A DNA stretch of 64,000 nucleotides. Origin: Petaurus breviceps papuanus. Taxonomy: Eukaryota; Chordata; Mammalia; Diprotodontia; Petauridae. Positions 30,912 to 40,594 of the stretch are shown here, one piece after another. The position numbers and the translations under genes were made by a program. Position 1 is the stretch's first letter; the number at the start of each line of letters is the position of its first letter. The notes under the pieces are model-generated. The model had not been told where the DNA came from. It worked only from the letters and a program-made list of their open reading frames with translations, and ran no database searches. The DNA lies in contig JAMXIF010000022.1 of assembly GCA_028583685.1 (NCBI GenBank), positions 1,757,031 through 1,821,030 on the forward strand, given 5' to 3'.

Positions 30912-32572
30912 TGTTGCATTCTTTTTTTTTTTTTTGGAGAAAAACAACAAATATTTTATTCAGTTCTTAATTTCCACATTAAAACCAGAAATTTTATAAT
31001 TTGGCTTGCCTCTGGGTACAAAAGAAAAAAGATATGACCGAGGTGGGGGGGACACACATTTGCTGAGCCTGTCTTGATTTATAAAACTCTTCACAGGCAA
31101 AACTGTGCCACATAATACTAGGGACCTTAATACTGTGAACTTTAATAAATACTGTTTAACCTTTAACTCTAAACCTGGATGGAACACTGAGATTCTTAGG
31201 CAAGATATCAGTATTATCAGTTTCAGCCCAATTTTGGGGGGGCTTAAGGAGACTGTGATCTAATTATCAAGTTTATGAATTAGCCAAGACCCCATACTTT
31301 CCTTCTTCCATTCAGTTGATTTCATTAACACTACCTTGCCTAAGGGGCCTCAGAAAATGAGTAAACTGATTCCCTCAAATTCTTCACTGAGTAGGCTTTT
31401 CTTTTCCTAAAGAGTTTCAGTTAGTCTGACCTTTGACCTCAGTCCTTCTCTTCCCAGTCCCACCTCTTCACCTGGGTTAGCTAGTAAACAAAACTCCCCC
31501 AGTGGATTTTACAAACTGGACCAACTCCGTTTTGTTCCAAGAGTGAGGAACTAAGAGGCTGGTTTCACATTGGTTTGAATTTCTGTTCTGTGCCACTGGG
31601 AGCCAGAAATCAGATTCAGCTCCTGCAGGTGGGGTAGACACACAGACAAGGAATAAATAAGACAGTCCCAACTTTCTGGGTCTGAGTAGCTGCTGCTCAG
31701 AATTTCTGGCTCAAGATGGGGTATAAAGCTTCACTAAGACCAGGGGTCTGGCTAAAAGAAGCCATGGTCAGCATCTGCTTAGGAAGGAGAGGATTTGGAG
31801 TGGAACAAATAACTCAGGAACATCCAGCAGAGGGGCAGCTGCCATCCCCAGTTAGGGGATAGAAAGCAGGGGTTCCAAACTTCTTTCCTCTAGATCTTCT
31901 GGCTCAGTCACCTTAAAGGCAGGTTCTTTTTTCTTCCAGAAAAGCCAAACTCCTGACTGATCACTTGGTCTGGATTCATCTGCTGTGCCTCTTCCCCAGA
32001 AGTGGGAGTCTACCCCTTTGGGAGACACAGAGGTCATAGGCAGAGGCCAGAGAGCTGGCTAGAGGCGAAGCAGCCAGCCACCTGTCTGCAACACAGGACT
32101 GAGGGACTGATCATTAGCTTCAAAAGCCCATTAAAGGGCTGCAAAGCACCACTCGTCCAGGTATCTGCAAGACAAGGCCAGTGGTACTCAGGGCTCAACT
32201 GGAGGGGGGAGGGCAGGAGCTCCAGCTGCTCAGGGACTATGTTTCTGCAGAGCCACCCGCTCAGGCCAGGAGCTGGGTGGGGACAGGAAGAAGTGGGGCG
32301 TCGGCAGGGATGGGAAGTGGGGGGCGCCGCTGGGGAAGGCGGGCAGGGGGTGGTGGTCCGTGGGGTGGGCGGCCACAGGGAAGGGTTCCTGGGGCAGGCG
32401 CGGGAGCGCCGGGCAAGTGGCGGTTGGCAGGGCGAGGCGGCGCAAAAACGTGGGGCGGGTGGGCAGCAGGGGCAGCAGCTGCGCGGGGGGCTTGGCCAGG
32501 GGCTCCGGCCGTGGGGGGCGGGCGCACCGCCAGCCGGGACCCCTCGGAAGCCAGGGGCCTGTTGCATTCTTT
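30912..32572 (-). pseudogene. Processed retrocopy of an unidentified host mRNA, 5'-truncated
   Basis: Perfect 13-bp duplications tgttgcattcttt lie at 30912-30924 and 32560-32572. Between them, on the minus strand, is about 1.63 kb ending in AATAAA (30955-30960), about 20 bases before an A-tail (30925-30935). This is L1-type retroposition of a polyadenylated RNA. The upstream 330 bases are very GC-rich. In one frame nearly every third position is G or C, and this frame reads a Pro-rich C-terminus (TFLRRLALPTATCP; PLPAFPSGAPHFPSLPTPHF; SSWPERVALQKHSP then stop, at about 32230). The rest, about 1.3 kb, would be 3' UTR. I do not recognise the parent gene. The copy lacks a start codon of its own; the open frame's Met lies in flanking L2 sequence. 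Confidence 0.85.
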
Positions 32573-32655
32573 GTATTTGTGTCCTCAGCACCTAACACAG
32601 TGCTTGACATATAGTCAATGCTTAATAAATGTTTGTTGATTGATTGATTCCACTT
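32573..32655 (+). mobile_element. L2 LINE 3' end
   Basis: gtatttgtgtcctcagcacc, taacacagtgcttgacatat, agtcaatgcttaataaatg and ttgattgattgatt. Confidence 0.78.
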
Positions 32656-32724
32656 GACAACCCTTCTGATACTTGGGCACAACATCACCATTTATGAAGA
32701 AATGATACTTGGAGACAACCCTCA

Positions 32725-32950
32725 GGATAGGGAATCTAAAGTGTTAGAGTTAGAACCCAGAACCTAGAACGTTAGAACAGAAAGGGACATTACAACTTAG
32801 AATATCAGAACTGGAAAGGAGGACCTTAGAAGCTAGACAGTCAGAACTGGAAGAGGGTTGGAACCTAGAACCTAGAATATCAGTGATCAAAGTAGACCTT
32901 AGAACATACAATATAGAATACCAGAGACAAAAGTGCCCTTTGAGATGATC
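32725..32950 (+). repeat. Degenerate ~30-bp minisatellite (agaacctagaatntcagaactgg type)
   Basis: The words ttagaac, ctagaa(c/t), atatcagaactggaaagga and gaccttagaa recur at roughly 30-base spacing through 32740-32930. The unit resembles the CR1/MIR3 terminus (tcagagctggaagggacct) and probably grew from it. Confidence 0.65.
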
Positions 32951-32954
32951 TTGT

Positions 32955-33105
32955 TTAACTTTCGTCCTTCATTTACAGTAAAAAAGAAACCAAAGTTAAG
33001 TGACTACCCCCAAATCATACAGTAAATTATTAGGAGAGCCAAGACTTGACTCTTGGTCTCTTGTCCACCTGTTCAGAGTTCTCATCATTATGACATGCTG
33101 CTTCC
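32955..33105 (-). mobile_element. MIR/MIR3 SINE
   Basis: cttcatttacagtaaaaaag, aagttaagtgactaccccca and ttgactcttggtctcttgtc. Confidence 0.6.
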
Positions 33106-33334
33106 ATATAGCCCTGTCCCGACTAGACTGGAACCTCTCTGAGTTCTCTTTCCCTGGTCTCCTCCTCTACATAATCCAGCGCAATCATGTCCACCCTAAT
33201 AAGCTCAGAAAATGCTGAGTTTTGATTGACCGAAAGGGGGAAAGTCTGCAGGTTTAGAATTCCAGGAGAGCAAATTTGTTCAACTTTTTTGCTTGGTCAA
33301 GAGGCAGCTTTTGTTCTCTGTTTATCAGTAATGG

Positions 33335-33555
33335 TGTCTATTTCTATCATGTTAGCGGGATTATAATATACTTTTCTCACCACAACCTGATGCGGGAAGT
33401 AGAGTAATTGATATTATTTCCATTTTATGGGTGAGGAAACCGCTCAGAAAAGTGATAGGAAGTAAGTAGCATCCCACAGCTATACGTATCAGAGTTAAGA
33501 CTTAAACCTGGCTCTGCTCAGTCCCCATCCAAGGCACATTCACCCTGCCTCCTTT
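33335..33555 (-). mobile_element. MIR SINE
   Basis: ttttctcaccacaacctgat, attatttccattttatgggt, gaggaaaccgctcagaaaag, agacttaaacctggctctgc. Confidence 0.65.
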
Positions 33556-33569
33556 TCTATGATTTGGAG

Positions 33570-33960
33570 TCAGAAGCTGTGGGTGGGGTTTAACAATGTG
33601 GGTGGCTGTGAGGTTTTTTTTTTCCTTTCCCTTCTCTTCTGAGCAGCAAGTAGAGGAGAGAAAAAGAGGCTAAATATAACCACTTGCTTGGTCTGGTCTG
33701 TGCCCACTGAGACATGGAGGTCCACAGCTGGCCCAGTTGCCTTGGTAACATGCAGTATCACCCAGGTCAGACTTGGGTGATGCAGTTTCAGCTAGAAAGG
33801 ACTGAGAGTCCCCTGGAAGAGTAGGCTTATATCAGGGCACAGGGAAAAGCTGGGGAGAAGGGAAAGGAGAAAATATTCTGTGACTCAGGCAGGAGAGGAA
33901 GTCAGTATGACCTAAGGTTCCCCAACACTGGCCTCCATGGCCTGGTCAGTCTTCTGAGGA
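33570..33960. promoter_or_regulatory. Candidate regulatory element with RFX X-box and MEF2-like site
   Basis: GTTGCCTTGGTAAC at 33736-33749 fits the palindromic RFX X-box (GTTGCC-NN-GGYAAC) exactly. CTAAATATAA at 33670-33679 fits the MEF2 consensus. ATCACCCA (33757-33764) and TGGGTGAT (33774-33781) form an inverted repeat with a 9-base spacer. The region is unique and not derived from a repeat I know. Function is inferred from motifs only. Confidence 0.4.
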
Positions 33961-34309
33961 TGGGCCCAGTTGACTCGGGGGAAATCATCCAACTATATAT
34001 ATAATTATATTAGTATGGAGGTACTTCCTCTGTCTCCTTTTCTTATACACGCACAAATACACACAGCTCAAATGGGTGTCCATTGTGGTCATAGTATCAT
34101 AGGACCATAAGATTTGGAGACCATAATAGTCTCATCCTCTAATCTTTGACTGGAAAACTGAAGCTTAGAATCTAGTGACATTCAATGTCCCACAACTTAG
34201 ATCGGCTTCTTGAAGCAAAAGGCATAATGTAGTAATCAGTATAACCGCCTTCTAGCCAACTGATCTGGGTTTCAATTCCTGGACAATGACACTGAAGTTC
34301 ACCTATGAG

Positions 34310-34500
34310 ATAACAGCAGAGTGGGGAGAGTGTTGGACTTGGAATGTGCATAACCTGTCATCACATCCTGCCTGAGCCATTTCTGAACTATGTGACACTG
34401 GGCATGCCACTTTGGAGTCTTTGAAACTCAGTTTTCTCAACTGTAAAATGAGAGGGCTGGACTAGCAGGTTCTTTCCATGTCTGAAATGATTATCCTGCA
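34310..34500 (+). mobile_element. MIR3-type SINE
   Basis: agagtgttggacttggaatg, atgtgacactgggcatgcca, aactcagttttctcaactgt and aaaatgagagggctggacta, then a CR1-like tail. Confidence 0.66.
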
Positions 34501-34544
34501 AATTACATTTCTGTGCATGTAAAACAAAGCCTCTGCAGAGTACT

Positions 34545-34800
34545 GCCCAGGCAAAGGTATCATATCATACGTTACGTAATATTTGCTGCATCATGCCATG
34601 TTACGTTGTGTTGTGTCATATGTCAGGTTATGTCAGGTCACACATATCATAACGGGTCCTATTGCATTGTGCCACGTCATGGCATAATGTCATGTCTTGC
34701 CATGTTATTTTGTGTTGTGTTATGTTGGGGTTTGATATGGTACTATGTTGTATTGTGTTGTGTTGTGTTATGTTAGAGTATGTTACATTATATTAGTATA
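34545..34800 (+). repeat. Degenerate pentamer array (gttat/gttgt)
   Basis: Interspersed atgttatgtt, gtgttgtgt, catgtcatg and cggttatgtc-like words with period about 5 become purer toward 34720-34790. Confidence 0.7.
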
Positions 34801-34801
34801 T

Positions 34802-35262
34802 TATGCAGGATGTCTCTGAAGTCTAGTGCACTGAGACTTGGGAATACCCTCTGCATCTGTATATACACCTACATTGTGTGTATGAATAGATATCTGTATA
34901 GATATTAACATATACAAATATACATATAATATAGTATATATACACTATATATTATATGCAACATGTATATAGATAAAATTTATTACACATTTATTATATT
35001 GCATAATGTATATACAATATACATGTGTATACATTATATATGAAACACAATTGTTTATATATGTATATATCCACACATGTTTATATGCATATGTGTGTAT
35101 ATACACTAATATGTAGGTATATATACCACTGCCATTGCCACACATATGTATGTATGCATGTGGATATACATACATATATGTATATTTCTCTGTGTATATA
35201 CATATGTCCCAGAAGTCTTAGTACACTTTTAAGCTATTAAAGCTTAACTTCACCCTGTATAA
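34802..35262. mobile_element. Mariner-like MITE termini around a TA/CA-rich expansion
   Basis: On the left, aggatgtctctgaagtctag with a near-palindromic partner gagacttgggaataccct (34807-34850). On the right, tgtcccagaagtcttagtac, aagctattaaagctta and caccctgta (35206-35262). Between them is imperfect (TATA/CATA)n. The terminal words fit a 'cagggtgtcccaaaagtctta' mariner-type inverted repeat; the interior has been replaced by, or grown into, simple repeats. Confidence 0.5.
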
Positions 35263-35499
35263 CACACATATGTATGTGAGCATATGCATGTATACATGTA
35301 TATGTGTACATATATGGTGAAAATAATCCTCTCATCAATCTATGACCATCTACTGAGTTCTCCTATGATATGGATGGTGGTTTTATCCTATATGCTGGCA
35401 GTCCCAACATATATTAAGACATACTCCTTGCCCTCTAGCCTTACAACCAATCAAGATACCAGGTACATGCCCATATAATTCAAAGAATAACTCCCATTT

Positions 35500-35760
35500 C
35501 TACAGGGGATTAAAAATTACAAAGAGCTTCCATCATTATAACCTTGTGAGATGAGTAGACCATGGATGACTACCCCCATTTTACAGATTAGGAAGCAAAG
35601 GCTCCCAGAGCAGAGGGAACTTGCCCAAGATCACACAACAAGTAAGTGGAAGTGCTAGACCTCCAAGAACACCAGCAAGTGTCAAAACCAGATTTCAGAT
35701 CTAGATTCAGATCTCTGACTACAAGGTCAGGACAAATCCCCTACACCATTGTGACTTTTC
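35500..35760 (-). mobile_element. MIR SINE
   Basis: aaaattacaaagagcttcca, cattttacagattaggaagc, aacttgcccaagatcacaca, ccctacaccattgtgac. Confidence 0.7.
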
Positions 35761-35799
35761 ATAATGCAAGGTGGTTGTAACAAGGGCCTCCAAAATTCT

Positions 35800-35950
35800 T
35801 TTTTTTTTTTTAAAGCAATTGGGGTTAAGTAACTTGCTCAAGGTTACATGGCCAGGTGTTTCTGGGTGGGTGCTAAGTGTCTGAGCCTGGATTTGATCCC
35901 AGGTTATCCCGACTCTGGGGCTGGTGCTCTTACTCACTGTGCTACCCCGG
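35800..35950 (-). mobile_element. Short tRNA-derived marsupial SINE, subtype 1
   Basis: Reverse complement, with subtype 1 marks (gggtgggtgctaagtgtctg, ggccaggtgtttctgg). The T-run at 35800 is the A-tail. A 13-bp duplication cctccaaaattct lies at 35787-35799 and 35951-35963. Confidence 0.87.
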
Positions 35951-36164
35951 CCTCCAAAATTCTGTCTTCAGTTCAAGCCAAGTACACTCCTTCTAAGAAA
36001 AATGCTTGGAAGTTTTCATGGTTATTCAAACCAGGGAAAAGGAAAGCACAAGGTTAGGAAAGGTCCGGGTTTGGGGAGGGGAGAAATGTCATATTAGATG
36101 AGGACAAAACCTGTTCCCCTTATTGGTTCAGCATCCCTGTAGTGTGAGCAAGGTCTTGTTATAG

Positions 36165-36440
36165 TGGCAAGGGCTTTGGATTTAGAGTCAGAAAAACTAT
36201 GCTTGAGACCAGGTTCCAACACTTACTAGCTGTGTGTCTATGGCAATTCAATTAGCCTTTCTGAGCCTCAGTTTTCTCATTTGTAAAATGGGGGTAATGA
36301 TACTTATCTTACCTCCCTCACCAGACTGATGTGAGAATTAGATGGGATGAGGTCATTTAACCTCTCTGCTCCTCTGTAAAAACAGAAGGATAGACTAGAT
36401 AGACTCCAAGGTCCTTTCCATATTGACTTCCATAATCCTA
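36165..36440 (+). mobile_element. MIR-family SINE plus CR1-type tail
   Basis: tggcaagggctttggattta, cttactagctgtgtgtctat, gagcctcagttttctcattt and gtaaaatgggggtaatgata. At 36355-36440 a second tail (cctctctgctcctctg, ctccaaggtcctttccatat) suggests two SINEs abutting. Confidence 0.68.
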
Positions 36441-36579
36441 GGCCCTATAGCCACGAAGCACTATGAAGTGTGCTATTAACTATTCTCATGCTCATAGAGA
36501 CATAGAAATCTAGTTGGAATAATGAAATACTAAAACTGAAAGGGTCCCTAGAGGGTATGGATAGAGTATATGGTGTCAT

Positions 36580-36755
36580 GAAATCATAGATTTAGAGCTG
36601 GGAGAGACCTCAGAGACCACCTAGTTCAACTCCATCATTTTACAGATGGGGAAACTGAGGACCAAAGAGCTTGTATGATCAAAGTCACATGCATTGTATC
36701 AGAGCTACTTAAGTTCCAAAAGTCTTCTCATTATGTCACTATGGATCCAATCCCA
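36580..36755 (-). mobile_element. MIR3 SINE
   Basis: atcatagatttagagctggg, agagaccacctagttcaact, cattttacagatggggaaac, ttatgtcactatggatcc. Confidence 0.75.
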
Positions 36756-36757
36756 CT

Positions 36758-37035
36758 TCATGTACTTCCTAACTTTGAGACTCTGGGACAAGTCACTTGA
36801 CCCTTTTGAGACTTCCTTTCCTCATCTATGAAATGAGAGGATTGGACAAGATGGTACCCTTGGTCCCTCCCAGCTGTAGAGGTAGTTAGGTGCCCAATAA
36901 GTAGAATGCTAGACCCAGAGACAAGAAGATTGGACTTCAAATCCATCTTCAGGCACTCTGGGCCTAAGTTTCCTAATCTGAAATGAAGAGGTTGGATTGA
37001 TCATTTCTATGACCCAATGTCTATTAGGATTATAG
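36758..37035 (+). mobile_element. Two MIR3-type SINE fragments in tandem
   Basis: The first has gactctgggacaagtcactt, cctcatctatgaaatgagag and cttggtccctcccagctg. The second, from about 36885, has taggtgcccaataagtagaa, gcctaagtttcctaatctga and gaagaggttggattgatcat. Confidence 0.6.
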
Positions 37036-37445
37036 ATATAAAGCTGGAAGAGACCTTATAATGAAAGTTTAACTTACAGGATGATTTAATGATGGAATGA
37101 CTGATTGAATAAATTAATGTTTGGTTGTGTCAGTGAATGAATAGGCAAATCAATGAATAACTCCAGCAGGAGTTAATGTTATGGGCATGATTATCCAGGC
37201 AATTGAGTGCGTCATGGCTACTTCCACCCTTCTCCTTTAGGGTAAAGGCTCCTCTGGGGGAGCTCTTTGTCTAGCCTTACCCATTCACCAAGGCTCTGAG
37301 AGGCTTGGCACCTCTGAAGCAAAGGTCCTGTGGCTCCCCCCAGACCAGGAATCCTGTGGACACTGCCCAGATGGGAGATAGAATGAAGGCAAGGAAGATG
37401 AGTCCATTTCTTTTGGGTCCTTAACTTCTGCTTTTCATAGGTTTC
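37036..37445. other. Unique sequence, no gene seen
   Basis: Short gaatga runs at about 37090-37160. No gene recognised. Confidence 0.35.
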
Positions 37446-37456
37446 TGCTACCCAGT

Positions 37457-37712
37457 TTTAGGGCATCTAGGTGGTGCAGTGAATAGAGCACCAAGTCTGG
37501 ATTCAGGAAGATGTAAGTTCAAAGCTGGTCTCAGAAAATTAATTACTTGGCTGTGAAACGCTGGGTAGGTCACTTACCTTATTTGCCTCAGTTTCCTCAT
37601 CTGTAAAAGGAGCTGGAGAAGAAAATGGCAAACCATTCTAGTGTGTCTGCCAAGAAAACCCTAAAAGGCGTCATGAAGAACTGAACATGACTCAAATGAC
37701 TAAATAACACCA
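37457..37712 (+). mobile_element. Mar-1 SINE, full length
   Basis: ggcatctaggtggtgcagtg, caggaagatgtaagttcaaa, cctcagtttcctcatctgta, gagctggagaagaaaatggc, aaccattctagtgtgtctgc, ggcgtcatgaagaactgaac and atgactcaaatgac. The words acccagttttag and acccaattttag flank it as an 11-of-12 target duplication. Confidence 0.86.
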
Positions 37713-37729
37713 CCACCCAATTTTAGTTA

Positions 37730-38305
37730 TCTTAGGAGCCTACATCGTGGGGAAAAAAATGCTGACTTTGGACTGCTGGCTTTCTGGGTCACTTCTATAG
37801 TTACCACCCATGGCCTTGGGTCATGCCATGGAGAAACAGAGAACTAGAAGTAAATTATTGAAGGAAGAGAGTAGACATGGCCCCTACCTTTGGGGATCCC
37901 CTGGTCTGTGGAGAAATTCAAACCCTGATTTCAGAAAGACTTTAGTCTGAAGGGAAGACATAGCTTTACTCCTCAGGGAGCCCTTGGAGAAAAAGCCTAG
38001 AAAGACATCTTTAAAAATGCCTAAAAACAAGAAAAGAGAAACTTTCCAGCAGGTAAAACTTCACATGGACCTTGTGGACTTGAAGACATTAACCCTAAGG
38101 AAACAAAGGGCAAAGAAGTGGTGGTTGGGGGGCTGGTCAGTGAGGGAAGAGACTAGTGTGACAGACAGGGAAGTAGAGACCAGAGGGGAAAGGAGACTGA
38201 CCCTGCCATCAGGGAAATGACTTAGCTGTCTCCCCATTCTTCCTAGGTCCCCTTAAACCTACTTCTCAGCCCAGAAAAGTTTCCACAGGCTCTGCCCATC
38301 TTACC
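37730..38305. other. Unique sequence, no gene seen
   Basis: A frame at 37984-38220 (Lys/Arg-rich, 78 codons) has no recognisable domain and is probably chance. Confidence 0.35.
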
Positions 38306-38309
38306 TGGC

Positions 38310-38515
38310 CCCAGTATCATAGAATCATAGAATGTCACAGCAGAAAGGAACTTAGAGATCATTTTGGAGACCACCTCATTTTACAGATAAAATGGGCGTT
38401 TAGGCATGGGATGGTAAAGAGATTTTCCCAAGATCATACACCTAGTAAGTATCAAAGCTGAGATTCAAACCAAGGTCCAGGGTACTTCCTACTACATTGT
38501 AAATCATCCCTTTAA
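38310..38515 (-). mobile_element. MIR3 SINE
   Basis: atcatagaatcatagaatgt, cagcagaaaggaacttagag, cattttacagataaaatggg, aagctgagattcaaaccaag. Confidence 0.72.
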
Positions 38516-38519
38516 TCCA

Positions 38520-39238
38520 GAGCATTTGTCATCTAGTTGTCCTGGGGGAAGGAAAAGAAAATTTTTCCATGCTCTGGGTTCATTTTGGGGGAGGTGGGAA
38601 TGGATTGATGCATTTATTAGGATTCAGGAGGGGCTGTTCTTCACGCCATCTAAATCTGGGGCCTGCAGACCTCTCAAAGATGCGTACTGCTAATGGGGTC
38701 AGGCCCACGGGGGAAGGAGTTATACAAGCCCTGTCCCTGTTTCCCGACCCACATCTCTGGGCCACCCACTCTGGGAGCAAGGGGCAGAGGGGGTGTGATT
38801 CTCACCCTCATTTACAAACATTCACGGCAGGTACAACCACACAACAGCAAGCAACCCTGCTCTGTAAACAACATGACTGCCCCTCACCCCACAGTGGGAG
38901 GTTGTGGGTTCTGAGTTTGTAGGTGGGGAGGTGAGAGGAATGGAGCAGTTCTGAGGCATCCACTGTCCCTGACCCAAGCTCCTTCATGACCCAGGTCACT
39001 GGTTTGGGAGGCACGGATGGGGTTAGGGCTATGGATGAATCTGGGACTCAAGGCAGGCCATAGGCATTGACCAGGGTCAGGACTGAGTTTGTGACCAGGG
39101 TTAGGATTCATGCTATAGTTAGGGTCAAGCCTCAGTCTGTGACAAGGACTAGATAGGCCCATTTGGGAATGGAACTAGACTAGCTCTAGGACATTGCATA
39201 ATTCTTTCTGCAGCATTTTTTGCAACATTTCCTAGAAC
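38520..39238. other. Unique, relatively GC-rich segment with a degenerate TTAGGG-containing repeat
   Basis: No transposon recognised in 38550-39000. Frames of 70-117 codons overlap on both strands without domains. At 39015-39150, ggggttagggct, gaccagggttaggattcat and agttagggtcaagcctcagt form a loose minisatellite. Its reverse complement resembles the 24-bp tandem at 6755-6802. Confidence 0.4.
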
Positions 39239-39239
39239 T

Positions 39240-39592
39240 CTTGAATCTCAGAGCTGAAAGGGACTTTACAGACCATCTAACCAGGGGTTCTTAACCTTTC
39301 TTGAGTCCTGAACCCCTTTGATCACCTGGGGAAGCCAATAAACTCCTTCCCATAATAATGTTTTTAAATGCATGAAATAATAATACAAAGGATTGTGAAG
39401 GAAATCAATTACATTGTATCAAAAGTTTTTAAAGACTAAGTTCATGGATCCCAAATTAAGAATCTTTAATTTAACCCAACCTTGCCTATGGACACATAGA
39501 CATTCAAGGACAGGACCAAGACTGGAATCGAGATTTCCTGACTCACAGTCCAGTGTTCTTTCCATTAAGCCACACTGCCTCTATTCTGAGAA
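39240..39592 (-). mobile_element. MIR3 SINE split by a hAT-like element
   Basis: The left part, 39240-39280 (aatctcagagctgaaaggga, ccatctaac), resumes at about 39464 with aacccaaccttgcctatgga, attcaaggacaggacc and cactgcctc. Confidence 0.7.
39281..39463 (-). mobile_element. hAT-like nonautonomous DNA transposon, copy 3
   Basis: It starts caggggttcttaaccttt and ends gatcccaaattaagaatctt. The interior gtttttaaatgcatgaaata matches the other two copies. Inserted in a MIR3, it is flanked by catctaac and aatttaac, an imperfect 8-bp duplication of hAT length. Confidence 0.62.
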
Positions 39593-39989
39593 TCCTACAG
39601 GATTCAGAGCTGAGCTATGAAAGAGGGTTTATTTTCCCAGAGCCTCCTGAAAAGGCTTTGTTCCTATGCAGGGGAAGTAAAGGGTTCCGGACTCAGGGCT
39701 TTCTTTTTTTCTCTTTTGGAAACTTTTCGAAATCATTCTTCATGGACCAAGGCCTGAAAGTCCCTTTGACGTTCCAAAGCTATCAGGTGCTGTGTCTTGG
39801 TGCTTTGAGAGATCAGGGCTGTGGGGGAGGGAGAGGAGAAAAGACAAGGGCTACTTCCTTCTGCCCTCCCTGTGACCAAAGGGAAGCTAGCCAAAGGCAT
39901 TTGTCCCAGTCCCACAATGACTCATTCTGTGACCTTAGGAAAGCAGTGTTGTATTTACTTTATTTGTTTGCTATATTTATTAAATATCA

Positions 39990-40135
39990 CAAATCTAGAG
40001 TAGAATGGGACCTCAGAGTCCATCTAGTCCAACCTTTCTATTTTACAGATGAGGAAACTGAAGTCCAGGGAAGTAAGGATCAGAGGTAGAAGTTGAACCC
40101 AGATTCTCTAACTCCAAAAGCATTGCTCACATGCC
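39990..40135 (-). mobile_element. MIR3 SINE
   Basis: tctagagtagaatgggacct, gtccatctagtccaaccttt, tattttacagatgaggaaac, cagattctctaactcc. Confidence 0.73.
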
Positions 40136-40144
40136 CTAAGCAAG

Positions 40145-40345
40145 TATAAGTTCCTCAAGTGTGGGGATTGTTCAGTTTATTTCTTCAGTAGGTACTTAAT
40201 AAATGCTTCAAGAATGAATGAAAGAATGGAAGTCATCACACCTCCCTGAGCCTCCATTTTCCATATCTGTAAAATGGGGAGAAATTTATTCCCTCACAGA
40301 ATGATTGTTCTTTATAAATCTTAAAGCTCTGTCAGAATGGGAGCT
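40145..40345 (+). mobile_element. L2 3' end followed by MIR fragment
   Basis: 40145-40230 is an L2 terminus (gttcctcaagtgtggggatt, tacttaataaatgcttc). 40235-40345 is MIR 3' half (gcctccattttccatatctg, taaaatggggagaaa). Confidence 0.6.
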
Positions 40346-40349
40346 ACTA

Positions 40350-40590
40350 TTTCGATCTCTTTGGTGACTGAAGCATATCTGTTTTTATTGTGTAATAATG
40401 CTAGAAATGACACACTAAGACTTCCAGGATCCCAGGTTCTATCAGTTACTCACTACATGGGGGCATTCTATTTACATATTAGCGAACCATCTTTGTGACT
40501 TGTAGCGGCTGAAAAAAAAAATCGTCCTCCAGAAATAAGCCTTCAATAATTGACTTCTCTGGGCTGATTTGGCTGGTCCTCAAAGGAAGG
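40350..40590. other. Unique sequence
   Basis: Nothing recognised. Confidence 0.35.
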
Positions 40591-40594
40591 AAAC

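Noticed and set aside
32034-32591. 185-codon open frame on the minus strand in the retrocopy
   Set aside because: It overlaps the better-supported frame but runs on into the likely 3' UTR and lacks its codon bias.
32002-32595. 197-codon open frame on the plus strand
   Set aside because: It is antisense to the GC-rich end of the retrocopy. Several frames are open there because of base composition. Third-position G/C bias points to the minus-strand frame ending at about 32230 instead.
34545-34800. CRISPR-like regularly spaced repeats
   Set aside because: Period about 5 with no unique spacers; a eukaryotic simple repeat.
38569-38922. 117-codon frame
   Set aside because: No domain, ordinary codon use, and overlapping frames on both strands. 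Kept only as part of a unique island.
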